From Melanopsichium pennsylvanicum (Eukaryota; Basidiomycota; Ustilaginomycetes; Ustilaginales), in assembly GCA_900208305.1 (NCBI GenBank), contig OAPG01000011.1, forward strand, positions 670,848 through 734,847: a DNA stretch of 64,000 nucleotides, in the 5' to 3' direction. Of the stretch, positions 19,436-30,400 are shown piece by piece (position 1 is the first letter of the stretch; every line of letters begins with the position of its first letter). The position numbers and the translations under genes were made by a program. The notes beneath the pieces were generated by a model. That model did no database searches and was not told the origin of the DNA. It worked only from the letters and a program-made list of their open reading frames with translations.

Positions 19436-22390
19436 ATGTGGCCAGGAACTTCGTCCAAATGGCGCGCGAAGCGATCAATCACCACAAGACCTCGTCTGGG
19501 CATAAACAAAAACCCACCACGACCCTCGTCTTCCAACCGTTCGCCTTCAAAAAGTCCTGAAGGTGGAATTTTTAATGATTTGGACCCAATGCAATTCGAA
19601 AAACGCCAACTTGACGACGAAGCAGCTACCGATGATGATGGGGGTGTGGCGGCTGCTACTACCTATGACAATGGTCTATGGACGCCTCCTGCCAGCGCGA
19701 CCATACCCTCGTTCACTGCTACCGTTGCTTTTTCAACATCCATCCAAGACACAGAACTATCATCGATGCCTTCACTTACCTCATCCATACTGACTAGCTC
19801 AGCCTCAAGCGATTCTGTAGCGTCCTCGAAACCTACTTCTAGCTTCACGCTTTCCCAATCTTCAGCCTCGCTCTCAACCACATCAGACACGTCCTCTTCA
19901 GCCTCTCCGAGCGCCAGTTCTGCCTCTCCACAGAAAAGCAGCGGTGATGGATCAGGATTCAAGCTGATCTACTTGACACCGATCGTCGTTTTTGCAGTTC
20001 TACTGTTAATTGCCTCTATCGTTGGACGTATCTGGGGACGTTACCAACACGCTGCTCGCGTTCAAAACACGCGTCGTGTCAAACAGGACGAACGAGCCAG
20101 TAGAGCAGCCAAAAAGAGAGAGATGCAACGTATCAAGACCCTTTGGGGCTACGATCTTACGCCGGTCCTCCCACCCGAGATCGAGGCTGGTGAGCACGAT
20201 TTGCACTATTCCGATCCAAATGCTCCCGCAAAGCGCAAAAATTCGAAACACGATGATGGTGGGGACAGTTCTTTCGGTAGTGATAGCGACAGTGGGGAAG
20301 GAACAGATGAGAAATACCCGGGAATGCTTAAAATTTTAAGCTTGGCCTTACTGGGTGAAGGAAGAAAGCCCGAGCCCCCACAGATTAGAGAAGGGGGAAA
20401 GAGAGGTTACGAGGAGAGGGTACAGCAAAGTTCCTGGTTGAGTGTCAAGATTCAGCGTTGGATCGGGGCAACTGAAAGGGAACCTGAAGATACGAGATAC
20501 ACGGTGCCGCCTTCAAAGTCTTCTCGTCGACTTCGACATGCTCTGAGTCAAGGTCGGATGCTGACAGAAGCCATGAATGAGTACCAAGAGAAAGATTCAC
20601 ACTTGTCAGCATCGTCTCCTGCTACGACTCTTTCGGCTGGCAGTGGCGAGATAAAGTACAAAGCCGAATTTGCAAACGTTTACTTGGATCACAACACATT
20701 CCCTACTTCGCCCTGCCAATTTGGGTCTTTTCCCCGCACTGAAAACAGAGCGGAAGAGTTGGACGATCCATTTGCAGAAAAGGTTTCGCTGGGCATTCGA
20801 AAGCCTTTACCTCCGCAACCAAAAGAGAGCCCTTTTCGACCAGCGATGCTCAATTTTGGTCTGCGCAGCCGCTCGAAAACCTACGATCCCGTCGCTCTCT
20901 CTGGTGAAGCAAATACGCCTATCAAGCCAACTAACTCGCGCTACACTCCGGTTTTAGAGGAGGCGGCGGGAGGATGGCCAAAGACGTTCGGTTTGGGCAT
21001 CAGTGGGGTTTGGAAAACACTCACCGCTTTCACAACGGGTCAGCAAGGTCCGGTCAATGGTGAAGATGAGGAGAGCTTTGTTGGCTTCCAATGCAGGCAT
21101 TCATCCGAACTTATGAGTGAATCTGACACGCCCTATTCTCACCAAAAGCACCTAACATCGCACGATCGCTGTGACATGGGGACGCCTACGAAACAGCTCT
21201 CACAATTGTGTAGAAGTGGTACGGTATTGCAAGTCAAGTCTACAAATCAACCATGGAGCGCTGGTGAAAGCCGCAAGATGACCACATCTGCATGGAATGA
21301 AGCCCTCTTAGCGAGCCCGGTGAACAAGCAGCAGCAAAATCATGTTTACCAGCCTTTGATCTACCAGTCACCTACCAAAACGCAGCGAAATGCTGACAAC
21401 GAATCGAGTTTGGCTCCGCGCAAATCGCTTCTGCTGCAACAAGCAATCAAGGCCAACAATGGAGAGCTTGACATCACCTCACCTGCCTTCACCGACTATT
21501 CAGATTTGGTTGCTTGTTACTCCACGCCAAGTGATGCGATCAAATCGCCTGATGCGGCTTCGATTCGCGTCCTGCCTCTAGCTACCAAGTTGGACGAGGA
21601 GACGGCTGGACCACGGGAGAAGTTGCAGCGTGCGAAAACGGCAAAACATTCTTCTGCAGCGACTGGTGGCGTTGCAGATGTGCACAGGAGCAAAACCGCT
21701 TCAATTAATACTACCGAGACGAATCGTGTTGGAGCGAGTCTCAGTCGCAAAGGCACAGTTCACCATTCTATGCTCAAGAAATCGCTGCATTCCGCATCTT
21801 GCTCCTCAAGCAGAGGTGATGAAGTTGAGAAAGAAAAATTCACAGCATCCCCTTCCTCTAAACAGAGCAAAGGATCAATGTATCCATACTCTTTGACTGA
21901 GCCACTCAGGGTGTCCAAACCAGCCGAATTGGTCAACATCCCTTCTCGTGGTTCGTCAAGCCCAATGAAGCCAGCTTCTCCCTTCAAAGCATCCACTAAG
22001 ATCACGAACGCTGCACCATTGCTACCATCGTCGCTCCGAATCGCAAGTCCCGAACCCTTGATCCCGCCACAATCTCATGTTTTCCATAGGGGTAGTATGG
22101 ATATTACCCATCAGGGGTTGGCGTCTTTCCATCCTCACTATAAGCCTGGCTCCTCTAGCCAAGAAGTATACGTTACCGGTGGTTGCTCGCCACCAAAGCG
22201 AAGTAAAGCCGTCTCCAACCGATCTACAATAGACACGCACAATGAGCATGATAAAGATGAGCAGATGCCAATGATAAACACCACCGCTAGAGTTGCGGTC
22301 AGAAAAGCTCAAAACAGATCTACAGCACTCCAAGAAGTGGATCAGATCATCTTTGCCGGTTACAACAATGGTTATCAGAGTCAACACTAG
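19436..22390 (+). CDS. Large single-pass membrane protein, unknown function
   Basis: An intronless frame encodes 984 residues from the ATG in context GCACCATGTGG. Residues ~100-170 are a Ser/Thr-rich stretch of the kind that is O-mannosylated outside the cell. One transmembrane helix (LIYLTPIVVFAVLLLIASIV, ~180-200) is followed by basic residues, fixing an N-out, C-in topology. The ~780-residue cytoplasmic part is low-complexity with many Ser/Pro and Lys/Arg clusters and no domain I recognise. There is no obvious cleaved signal peptide. The shape (short mucin-like ectodomain, one helix, long disordered tail) recalls fungal wall-stress sensors and polarity proteins, but this is analogy only. 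Confidence 0.8.
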   Translation: MWPGTSSKWRAKRSITTRPRLGINKNPPRPSSSNRSPSKSPEGGIFNDLDPMQFEKRQLDDEAATDDDGGVAAATTYDNGLWTPPASATIPSFTATVAFSTSIQDTELSSMPSLTSSILTSSASSDSVASSKPTSSFTLSQSSASLSTTSDTSSSASPSASSASPQKSSGDGSGFKLIYLTPIVVFAVLLLIASIVGRIWGRYQHAARVQNTRRVKQDERASRAAKKREMQRIKTLWGYDLTPVLPPEIEAGEHDLHYSDPNAPAKRKNSKHDDGGDSSFGSDSDSGEGTDEKYPGMLKILSLALLGEGRKPEPPQIREGGKRGYEERVQQSSWLSVKIQRWIGATEREPEDTRYTVPPSKSSRRLRHALSQGRMLTEAMNEYQEKDSHLSASSPATTLSAGSGEIKYKAEFANVYLDHNTFPTSPCQFGSFPRTENRAEELDDPFAEKVSLGIRKPLPPQPKESPFRPAMLNFGLRSRSKTYDPVALSGEANTPIKPTNSRYTPVLEEAAGGWPKTFGLGISGVWKTLTAFTTGQQGPVNGEDEESFVGFQCRHSSELMSESDTPYSHQKHLTSHDRCDMGTPTKQLSQLCRSGTVLQVKSTNQPWSAGESRKMTTSAWNEALLASPVNKQQQNHVYQPLIYQSPTKTQRNADNESSLAPRKSLLLQQAIKANNGELDITSPAFTDYSDLVACYSTPSDAIKSPDAASIRVLPLATKLDEETAGPREKLQRAKTAKHSSAATGGVADVHRSKTASINTTETNRVGASLSRKGTVHHSMLKKSLHSASCSSSRGDEVEKEKFTASPSSKQSKGSMYPYSLTEPLRVSKPAELVNIPSRGSSSPMKPASPFKASTKITNAAPLLPSSLRIASPEPLIPPQSHVFHRGSMDITHQGLASFHPHYKPGSSSQEVYVTGGCSPPKRSKAVSNRSTIDTHNEHDKDEQMPMINTTARVAVRKAQNRSTALQEVDQIIFAGYNNGYQSQH

Positions 22391-22892
22391 GTACCATACA
22401 GCGAAATAAACATCACACACACACACACACATACACCCACCGGAGTCTCATGCTCAGACTCTAACTTTCCACAATCAGACATTTATTCAAAATTTCCCCT
22501 TTCGCTTCTTCACTATCATTCTCCCAACTTCTGTCGCAAGCAAGGCATCATAACACGATTTTTTTTTTTTTCCTTTTCTTCAACCTTGGACATATTCTTT
22601 GATATCAATCGCAATACACAGTATCTATTCCATCACAATACCCGTTTTCATAAAATGTGAAATTTGTCTCCGTTGTCTACCCTAGGCTGATGAGAAGAAC
22701 CATTCAAATCGGACGCAACGCCTTGCAACATGAATAGAAACGGGTTTGATTGAAAAAAAATTGTCCTTGATTGATCGATTCCGATTGGCGGTGCATCTAA
22801 GTGTACTACAGAGCTAGGAAAGGAGCTGCAGATGAATTATAACACAACACATTCCCTTGCCGTCCATGAGTCGAGTCTTGTTCGGCTTAAAG
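22391..22892. other. Convergent 3' region
   Basis: It lies between two convergent genes. It contains an (AC)n microsatellite at about 22413-22435 and a T tract at about 22559-22571. No gene is recognised. Confidence 0.5.
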
Positions 22893-24232
22893 CTAGAGCA
22901 AAGCCGAGGCAAATGCAAGACCACCGATCGCCATGATAACGTTGCCAACGCTGACCATGGTGATCGACTGTGAACCTGAACTCGAGCTCGACTTGGATGT
23001 CTCGCCCGATTTGGTGGCATTGCCAATCGCCTTGGCCGTGTACTGCACTCCGTTCATCTTTGCCGCGGCCTGGAATACACTTCCGTTACCCATGTCGTAA
23101 AAGTCGGTCAGGACAAAGGTGGGATAGCTATTTGCGTGCATCGAAGCGCAGTTGTCGGCATCCTGCATAATGGACGCATAACTGTTGGTGGTGTCGATTT
23201 CGGCGGTGTTGGGGACTAGGACGTTGGTGCCAAAGAGGGTGTAAGACGAGTCCAAGTAGTGGTTAATGAGGTACATGAGAGATGATGAGGAGGAGCCGCT
23301 GTTGATGCGGTCAACGGTGCAGTTAAATGGTGTGCTGGTCTGATCATAGGCGTTCTCCCAAGTGTTGGAGAAGTGGGGAAGAATGTAAGACACGGACGAG
23401 GTGTCGGCAGAGTTGTCAATGAATACGACGAGGTTCTTGCCACTATCGATCATGGAACCAAGCGTGGGCCAGGAGTTCTTGGAGACGGAAGCGCTGCTGG
23501 GAGTGTAGGCCTTGGAAGATAAATTGGTGGACGAGAAAGCGGTACCAAACGACGAGACGGGTTGATCATCAGAGTTGACAATAAGAAGGGTGACGACTTC
23601 ATTTGGATTGGAGGAGAGCCATGATTCGACCTTGGAGAGGTAACTTTCCAGCGTTCCCCCGTATTCGAGTGAGCACCTGAACAATGTTGGTAATATCGAT
23701 ATGAAAAAGAAAAACCAATTAAAGGGGTTAATTCCGGTTCCGCAGTGTGGGGCACAAATCGGTGGGTTCATCTGTCAAGGAACGCGTTGAATGTGGGGAC
23801 GAAAAGGGCTACTTACGAAGAATGGCAAAGATCTATGCCACTGCCAGAGGTGGAGTTGGAGCTTTTGTGTGCCTGCACTTGAAGCAATCGAATGCCATCG
23901 TTCAGCTGTGTTGTTACAGTCTGCTCTTGATTGTGACCAGTCACAGCACCTTGAAGAGTTCCAACGGCGTAGGAATCGTGAGCGCCAATGTAAGTTACAT
24001 TGGAATACAGGCGGTCGCAAAGAGAGGCGTCTCCGTTGCAGACACTGGCGCGTTTAGTGAGGCTGCGCTTCGAGTTGCAATCGAAGCTAGCGTGTACCGG
24101 CTGACATTCGGAGACGGCTTGACGGGAGACCAGATCAGAAGGAGCGGAAGCGGGGCTTGGAAGGGCAAAGACGGAGTTGGCAGCGAGGGCCAAGGCCATA
24201 GTGGCGCTGAGGAGATGAAAGAGGCGGAACAT
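22893..24232 (-). CDS. Secreted PI-PLC-like phosphodiesterase, probably GPI-anchored (two exons)
   Basis: Exon 1 is 24232-23817 and exon 2 is 23676-22893, joined across a 140-bp intron (23816-23677, GTAAGT...CAG). The join restores CHSSCSLEYGG and gives 399 residues. The N-terminus is a signal peptide (MFRLFHLLSATMALALAANSVFA). The PLC X-type TIM-barrel motifs follow: YIGAHDSYAVG (first catalytic His), LNDGIRLLQVQAH and LCHSSC (second His), then WLSSNPNEVVTLLIVN. Many Asn glycosylation sites occur. The C-terminus has a Ser-rich spacer and a hydrophobic tail (VGNVIMAIGGLAFASALL), typical of a GPI-anchor signal. Members cleave phosphoinositides or glycosyl-PI in bacteria; the substrate of fungal secreted forms is not established. 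Confidence 0.88.
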
Positions 24233-25305
24233 GGTTTTTTAACGGAATGAAAGACGCCGGCGCCTAAGTTGGGAGTAAGAAGATGAAGGTAGATTCAGGC
24301 AATGCAAGTGAGCCGGTCACTTGAGATGGTTGGAGAAGTGGGGAAGTTGGTGACCAAGACGAGCAAGCAGGTGGTGGTATTGGCCTTCTTAATCAAGGAC
24401 AGAGTCAACCTACTTGGCGATATATACAGACAGGTGTAAGCGATAAGAGCAATCGAGCTGCAGCGCTTGGTGGCTGAAAGTGGAAGGTGAATGCAAGCTT
24501 AGACTTGAGGGGTGACGAAGCAGGGATGCAATGAGGTCGAAAAAGATGATCGTAGTGAAGGAAAAGAATCGAGAAATGATATGTATCTATAGATGGTGCC
24601 AAACGAATCCTAATCCTCGTCAAAGGCGCGATCAACATTCTAGCTTTTGCAAGCATGCTGTTTCGGTCGATCGCATACACTGTGCGCTCCGAGGCTGTGC
24701 AATCCGATGTTGGATCTGCAGGATGCAGCGCGTAACAGATTGATGATTTTTATTTTGTGTTTCGTGTGCTTTTAGAGGCTCAAAAAGTTAAGTGTGTTGT
24801 TTTCTCTCTTTCTGAGTATGAATTCAAAATATAATCCGCGCGCAAATCACCTTGATTTTTGGAATTTCACCGTGCCGGTTTTGTATACCCAAAGACTTAA
24901 CACTCGTAAATTGTTTTTACGTTTCGTGCGGTTCAGACAAAGATTATCTACAATCCTTTCCTCGCTGTATGCTGCTGCTCTACCGCTCAAATCGTAATAC
25001 TGTACAGTAAAATACATGGCGTTTCGCGTTGAGCTTCAAACACTTCTCCATCCATATCAGTCTCAGACAAAAATTTAAACAGACTGCGATCGGAAACAAG
25101 GAAACACGACTTGAATTCGACTATGACGATGAGGGAAACGAGCTGCGACAAGACAACATGCGCATTCGGGGTTGTGCTAAGGTAGCGACAAGAAAGCTTG
25201 CTTGGTAAAGATGCGATTGGCAGTAATTGATACTTGAAACACACAACTCTGACTTGCGAAACGTAGAGATTGGATCGTTAGAAATCCAGAAATCTTGACT
25301 CGAGC
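24233..25305. other. Intergenic between the PLC-like gene and HSP20
   Basis: The left part is promoter of the PLC-like gene; the right part is the 3' region of HSP20. No coding sequence or repeat of note was seen. Confidence 0.5.
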
Positions 25306-26079
25306 TCAAGCTTCGATGGCAATCTGCCGAGTCTTCGAGTGCTCCTCCTTCTTCTTTGGGATCTCGAGTCGGAGCAGACCATCATTGAATTTGGCCTTGA
25401 GGCTGGTGTCGTCAGCCAGGTTAGCCGTGACAGGCAATGTGAACGAACGGCTGAAGGATCCGTAAACGCGCTCAGAGACCAAGGCATGACCCACGGCTCC
25501 CACCTGGCCACCCGCGTCCTTCTTGGTCACGTCGGTCGAATAAACGTCTTTGCCCTTCTCTTTGGCGGCGCTTTCGCCGGGCTTGGCACTCGTGGTCTCG
25601 TCCGTGCTAGGCTGAGAAGAATACTCGCTCCTCATGTGGCCCTCAAGCGTCAGTCGACGTCGGTCGGCATCCACATTGATCTTGACGTCCTCCTTCTTGA
25701 CACCAGGAAGTTCGGCGGTGAGCACAAATTTGGTGCCTTCTTCGTGAAGGTCGACTTTGGGTCCGGACCAGATTCGATAGTCTCCTGCGTTGACGCTAGG
25801 ACGGCTGGCTGTGGTTGCACCGAAGGGGCTCATCATCATGAAATCGCGGAAGGGAGACGAGGGAAAAACGTCAAAGTCATCCAGAGGTGACGTGAAGAAT
25901 GAAGAGGGGCGAAGCAGCGACATGGTGGTGGTTGAAGTGTTGAACGAGCGTCGAGCAGACGTTGCGCTTGTGTTTGGTTTGGGTGCTGCGAGAGAAGAAG
26001 GGCGTGCGCGAGCAGTAGTGTTGCAGAGGATCGAAGTGACCTTGTTGCTTGAAAGTGGAAGTCGAAGGGATTGTCGCAT
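25306..26079 (-). CDS. Small heat-shock protein (Hsp20/alpha-crystallin)
   Basis: Hsp20 chaperones hold unfolding proteins in a refoldable state. The alpha-crystallin domain covers IWSGPKVDLHEEGTKFVLTAELPGVKKEDVKI to GLLRLEIPKK, with an IAI motif near the C-terminus for oligomer contacts. The loop inside the domain is enlarged by about 45 Ser/Thr/Lys-rich residues, as in several fungal Hsp20s. Two starts are plausible: the ATG at 25923 (205 residues, MSLLRPSSFF, cytosolic form), or the ATG at 26079 (257 residues), which adds MRQSLRLPLSS ... SARRSFNTSTTT, a basic, acid-free stretch resembling a mitochondrial presequence. The longer form is listed. The frame is open further up only through a (CA)n microsatellite encoding His-Thr repeats, which I exclude. 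Confidence 0.85.
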   Translation of the reverse strand: MRQSLRLPLSSNKVTSILCNTTARARPSSLAAPKPNTSATSARRSFNTSTTTMSLLRPSSFFTSPLDDFDVFPSSPFRDFMMMSPFGATTASRPSVNAGDYRIWSGPKVDLHEEGTKFVLTAELPGVKKEDVKINVDADRRRLTLEGHMRSEYSSQPSTDETTSAKPGESAAKEKGKDVYSTDVTKKDAGGQVGAVGHALVSERVYGSFSRSFTLPVTANLADDTSLKAKFNDGLLRLEIPKKKEEHSKTRQIAIEA

Positions 26080-26136
26080 CAAATCGATTGGAGAGTGTGT
26101 TGCGTGGAAGGCGATTGCTTGAAATGCGTTTGGCTC

Positions 26137-26196
26137 GTGTGAGTGTGATTGTGAGTGTGTGTGTGTGTGAGTGTGTGTGTGTGAGTGTGTGTGTAT
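26137..26196. repeat. (GT)n microsatellite in the HSP20 leader/promoter
   Basis: GTGTGT runs are interrupted by GA dinucleotides. The complementary strand would encode the His-Thr repeats excluded from HSP20. Confidence 0.9.
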
Positions 26197-26937
26197 GGAT
26201 GGGAGTATGCGCCAAGAAGCTTGTTTGATTGCTCTTCTGATGGTTGTCGGTGGTGAAGAAGGAGAGGGAGGGAGGGGGTTGAGGATGGGTGTCTTATTAT
26301 ACCTTTCAAGCCTCCCTCCAATTACGATCCAAAAAAGTGAGTGATGAGAGAGGCTCATTCGTCTCGACTCATCCCTGCTTGCCTTGCTTTCCCGGCTCAG
26401 CCTAGTGCTGTACTATGCTGGGACTTACAACCTAGGCTAGAGCAAAGTGATTCGATCCAAGCCTCGAGACAGCTCCACGAAGCTTGTCTCTAGTCAGTTT
26501 GACTGATAATGTGAAGTAGACAGTGAGATGCACACGTTAGCACCTCTTCGTGTTGCTCATCTGACGCTTTCCGAGTCTTTAGCACAACCGATGCTCTTAC
26601 ACGCTGTGACTGTGATTCGGGAAGTCTCGTGAAGAGCCTAGATCCTTCGCCCCCTCCCTTTCTCTCACCTGCATCCTTTCAACTGGGCCATTCTTTCCCA
26701 CGCTACCTGCTTCGATATAGAAGCGCGTGACATTATAGTTGACAGTCTGACTGAGCACGGGTCCCATGATGACGGATGACCTTTGCCCTAAGTTACCCGC
26801 CAATCACGGCTAACTTACGGTATATCGCTGCTTTTTGACAGCTGCACAAAGGGTCCATCCGAACGCTGAGACTTGACGCGTAATTTCTAGATTCTTCTAC
26901 GCGTCGCCAGCAAAGGTTCCATTAAACTTTAAGTAAT

Positions 26938-27014
26938 CATAATAATAATCATAATAATAATAATAATAAATAAATAAATAAATAAGTAAATAAATAAATA
27001 AATAAATAAATAAA
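26938..27014. repeat. AT-rich microsatellite (AAT/AAAT units)
   Basis: About 77 bp of AATAAT then AAATAAAT repeats with two single-base interruptions, lying between convergent regulatory regions. Confidence 0.95.
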
Positions 27015-27477
27015 GTGAAATTGGGCTGAAGCCAGACAGGGGTGGCTGGGTTGCAGGGTGCCATCCACGCTGTTCTTATTATTGATGCCTGTGTGTCGGC
27101 GTATAAATAATTGACGTGTGGCGATGGATGATGAAATTCAGATGACCGTGCTGAGTACAGAAATAATGGACTGTGATGACAGCAGATTGTTCTCCAAGGG
27201 CGTCATGCACATGTCGCGAACCAGCCAAGGCTGCTTTTGTTGCTTGCATTACACCTGATCTTAGCCTCATCTCAATCTATGATGAGCCTTCACAGGTCAA
27301 GGTAAACGCTCCTTATCCTAAACACAGCCATCGATAAGCCCTTATGGGACACTAGCTGATGCCATGGTCGCAAGCCCGACTTTCACGCCAAATTTCTTGT
27401 TTGTAGAGCGATGGCTCTATTGCTACAGTCGCTTATACTAGCGAAGAATGGGGAAATACACCGTCTGTTTCTCCTGA

Positions 27478-30400
27478 TCAGAAGTCAAAGTATCCTGAGC
27501 TGTCAATCACATCATGGCAATGAGGGCAGAACCTCTGTCCAGCGGCAAATTCCCCATGCGCCGCTGCACACGCACTGCAAAACAATCCTCCACAGCCAGC
27601 GCAGTTTCTCCTCCCATCCAGCATGCCAAACTTTTTCTTGCAGCTCGCATTCATGCAGTGCGACGAAAAGGAATCTGGCACAGCCACTGCTTCCCCTGCT
27701 ATACTCCACTGATACAGTCGTCCGCTGTCGTCACCGGTCAAGATCATCTTTGGTGTGGTCGCAATGGCTGTAATCAGAGGTCGAGCACGAAGGTTGACAC
27801 CACCGCCACCACCAACAATGGTCGCGACTCCAGCGCCTTCCACAGTGCCTTCGGTACCCAAGCGATCGCTGTGTTCAAAAACATGAATGGGTGCGAGGCG
27901 CCAGAGCGGAGCGGATGTCGAAGACGACGAACCGTCGCGCTGATAGTGGCTGCTTTCTGATGCTATCCGAGACTGCTGCTGCTGCTGTTTAGAGGACGAT
28001 GGCCCTGATCCGGATGGTGATCGCCTCAAATCCATGCTGGAAGCTGTCTTTGTTCGATGAGCCGAGATGGCTTCCCACGCAATCATCCTGCCTCGATGGC
28101 CAGTAAGAAGCACCGCCAGTCGTCCAACGTGATAGTCTCGCTCCAAGAAGCTCAGACTAGACACTGGCTCGGAAAGATTCGCACTCGTCGCCAGACATGC
28201 GAGGAGCTCTCCATTGATCGACCACAACCGCACTTCTGGACCGCAGGCCGTTGCGAGATGGCATGTCCTTTCATCGATGGCGACGAGATGCACGCCAGAA
28301 TCGTGTCCACGCAGAGTGCGGACGTAAGTGCCTCGATTGAGATCCCAAACGATCGCTGTCCGATCCTTAGACCCGGTCACCACCACACTCCAAGCCGACG
28401 AAGCAGCGACACACAGCACCGCATCGTCATGTCCACGAAGCAGCTTTGACAGCGTCACCTCTCGCTTGCCGCCGTCCAGCTCCCACAGGCTTACCATTCC
28501 ACCCGAGCTGCCAGCCACGATCGATTGAGGCCGAGCTTTGGCTAGACAGGTGATCCGATCTGGCACCATTTGCTCCACTACTGCCAAAGGTCGCTTGGCA
28601 TCCCGCGAGCTAAACATGCGTAAGCTTCCGTCGAGATGGTCTGTCGACAGCGAGACGCCCAGCTTGGGCAGGATCAAGTAGTCCTTTGGTGAGGCGAATG
28701 CCCGTTCTGGATGGAAGGGATAGATAAAGTGGACTGCGTTCTTCAGAGTTCGAATCGGCGCAATGCTCTGGACGATCAAGCGTGGATGCTCCAATAGCCC
28801 GAATCGTTCAGAAGCGGACAATGGTGGATGCAATCGTCGCGAACGCTGGGGATGGGGATGGTGGAAAAGCTTCGAGGGAGTTTGGCCAAAGTTGTGGATC
28901 ACTTGCGCCGCTGCTTGTCGCTCCATAGCTGATTCAATCTCCTCGAGATTCACCGCGTCTTCGTAGCTTAGGGGATGGAAGACGTTCGTACTCTCCACAG
29001 CCTCGATTCCGCGCGATCGGTAGCCGAAGATCAGATCGATCCAGTGATGCAGTCGCTGCGAAACGTACTCTGACTCGAGCGCTTCACGGTGCTTCAACAC
29101 AAAGAGCCGAGGATCCTGTTTGGCCCATGGAGGAAGCTCGACGTCATCGATAATCTCACCTGCTTGCGTCGTACCAAAGTCGAATCGATTCGAGTTGTTC
29201 AAGAATTCAGGCAGGTAGAAGAACTCTGGGATCAGCTCGCGTACGTCGCCACTCGACAGCTCTGAAGCCGACATCCATGCCTTGCCCACCGATCCGAACG
29301 TTCGATCTGCCAGATCAAAGTTGCCACCTTGCAGCGCCATCAGCAACCGCTCGAAGGGTCGCGTGCGAATAAGGAAGCCACACACAGTCGAAGCAGTCGA
29401 GTAATGTGTGCCGTAGTGGAATGGGTCCATGTCCACTTCTTGTAGCTGCACGTAGCGGTCCTCAAACTCTTTCCGGCGAAGGGGAGTCTGTGCGCCCATC
29501 GGCAGCTCGAGCTTCCGGAAGCTGCCTGGATCGTTCAGGTCAAGCTGGTCGCTCGTGTAGTCTGCCAATACCCATGGGAAGCAAGGGAACTGCGTCAGGT
29601 CATTCATCGACCGTCCTGCTAGGGTGTTAAGAGCCATCAGATAGGCAAAGTTGCTCATTCGTCCTTCACGCCATGCCGTTGTCATGGTTCCCCAGCTCGA
29701 AGATCGACCGAGGACAGCTCCGGCCAATCTCGACCCAAGACCCGAAGGAGAGGCAGCAGAAGAAGACGAAGAGCCACCGCCTCCCTGCACGCGCTCCCGA
29801 ATGGCTTCTCGCATCGTCTCAGCCGAGGCCACCGCCAAAGGCGCACGAATCTGCAGCTCCCGATGCATCTTCTGAGCAGTCGCCGTCTCAGGGCAGACAA
29901 GCAGACAGCTTTGACCATCCTCGAAGAAGATCTCGACAGCTGTTCGGCGATGGAGCCAAGATCGTCGGTGGCAGATCTGCACGGATGACCACGCCCATTT
30001 ACGCGTCTGCGCCTCGCCTTCGAGGTCCTTGATCAAGTCGGATGGCTTGGATGCGTCGCCTGCCAGAGTGGCCATGACGAGCGTGTCCCGCTCTTCTGAT
30101 GGCGCCTCCCACACATTGATGAGCTCACCATTCGGACGTTGGAAGTAGTCATCCATCAAGTACACGCAGAGTTTGCCTAGAATCAAAAGGCAGCCTCGGG
30201 ACTCGATGCCAACTACGCGCGAAGTGTTGAAGACAGCTTCAATGATGTCGGCCCGTTCCAGCGAGCGTAGGACTCGTCGATACTTATCCTCGTGGAAGGA
30301 CTCGCCCGAAGTCTCGGCTGCGACAGCACTGGCAACATCGAGTGCCGCAGCGGCTGAGTTTATGTCGGCAGGCAAGGGTTGGGCGAGACTGGCCAGATTG

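Larger units (their letters stand above)
26080..27477. other. Intergenic: HSP20 upstream region and BEACH gene 3' region
   Basis: No gene is recognised. A (GT)n microsatellite lies at about 26137-26196, right upstream of the HSP20 starts, and an AATA/AAAT repeat at about 26938-27014. Confidence 0.55.

Noticed and set aside
26080..26358. His-Thr-rich extension of Hsp20
   Set aside because: It is a translation of the (GT)n microsatellite and unlikely to be coding.
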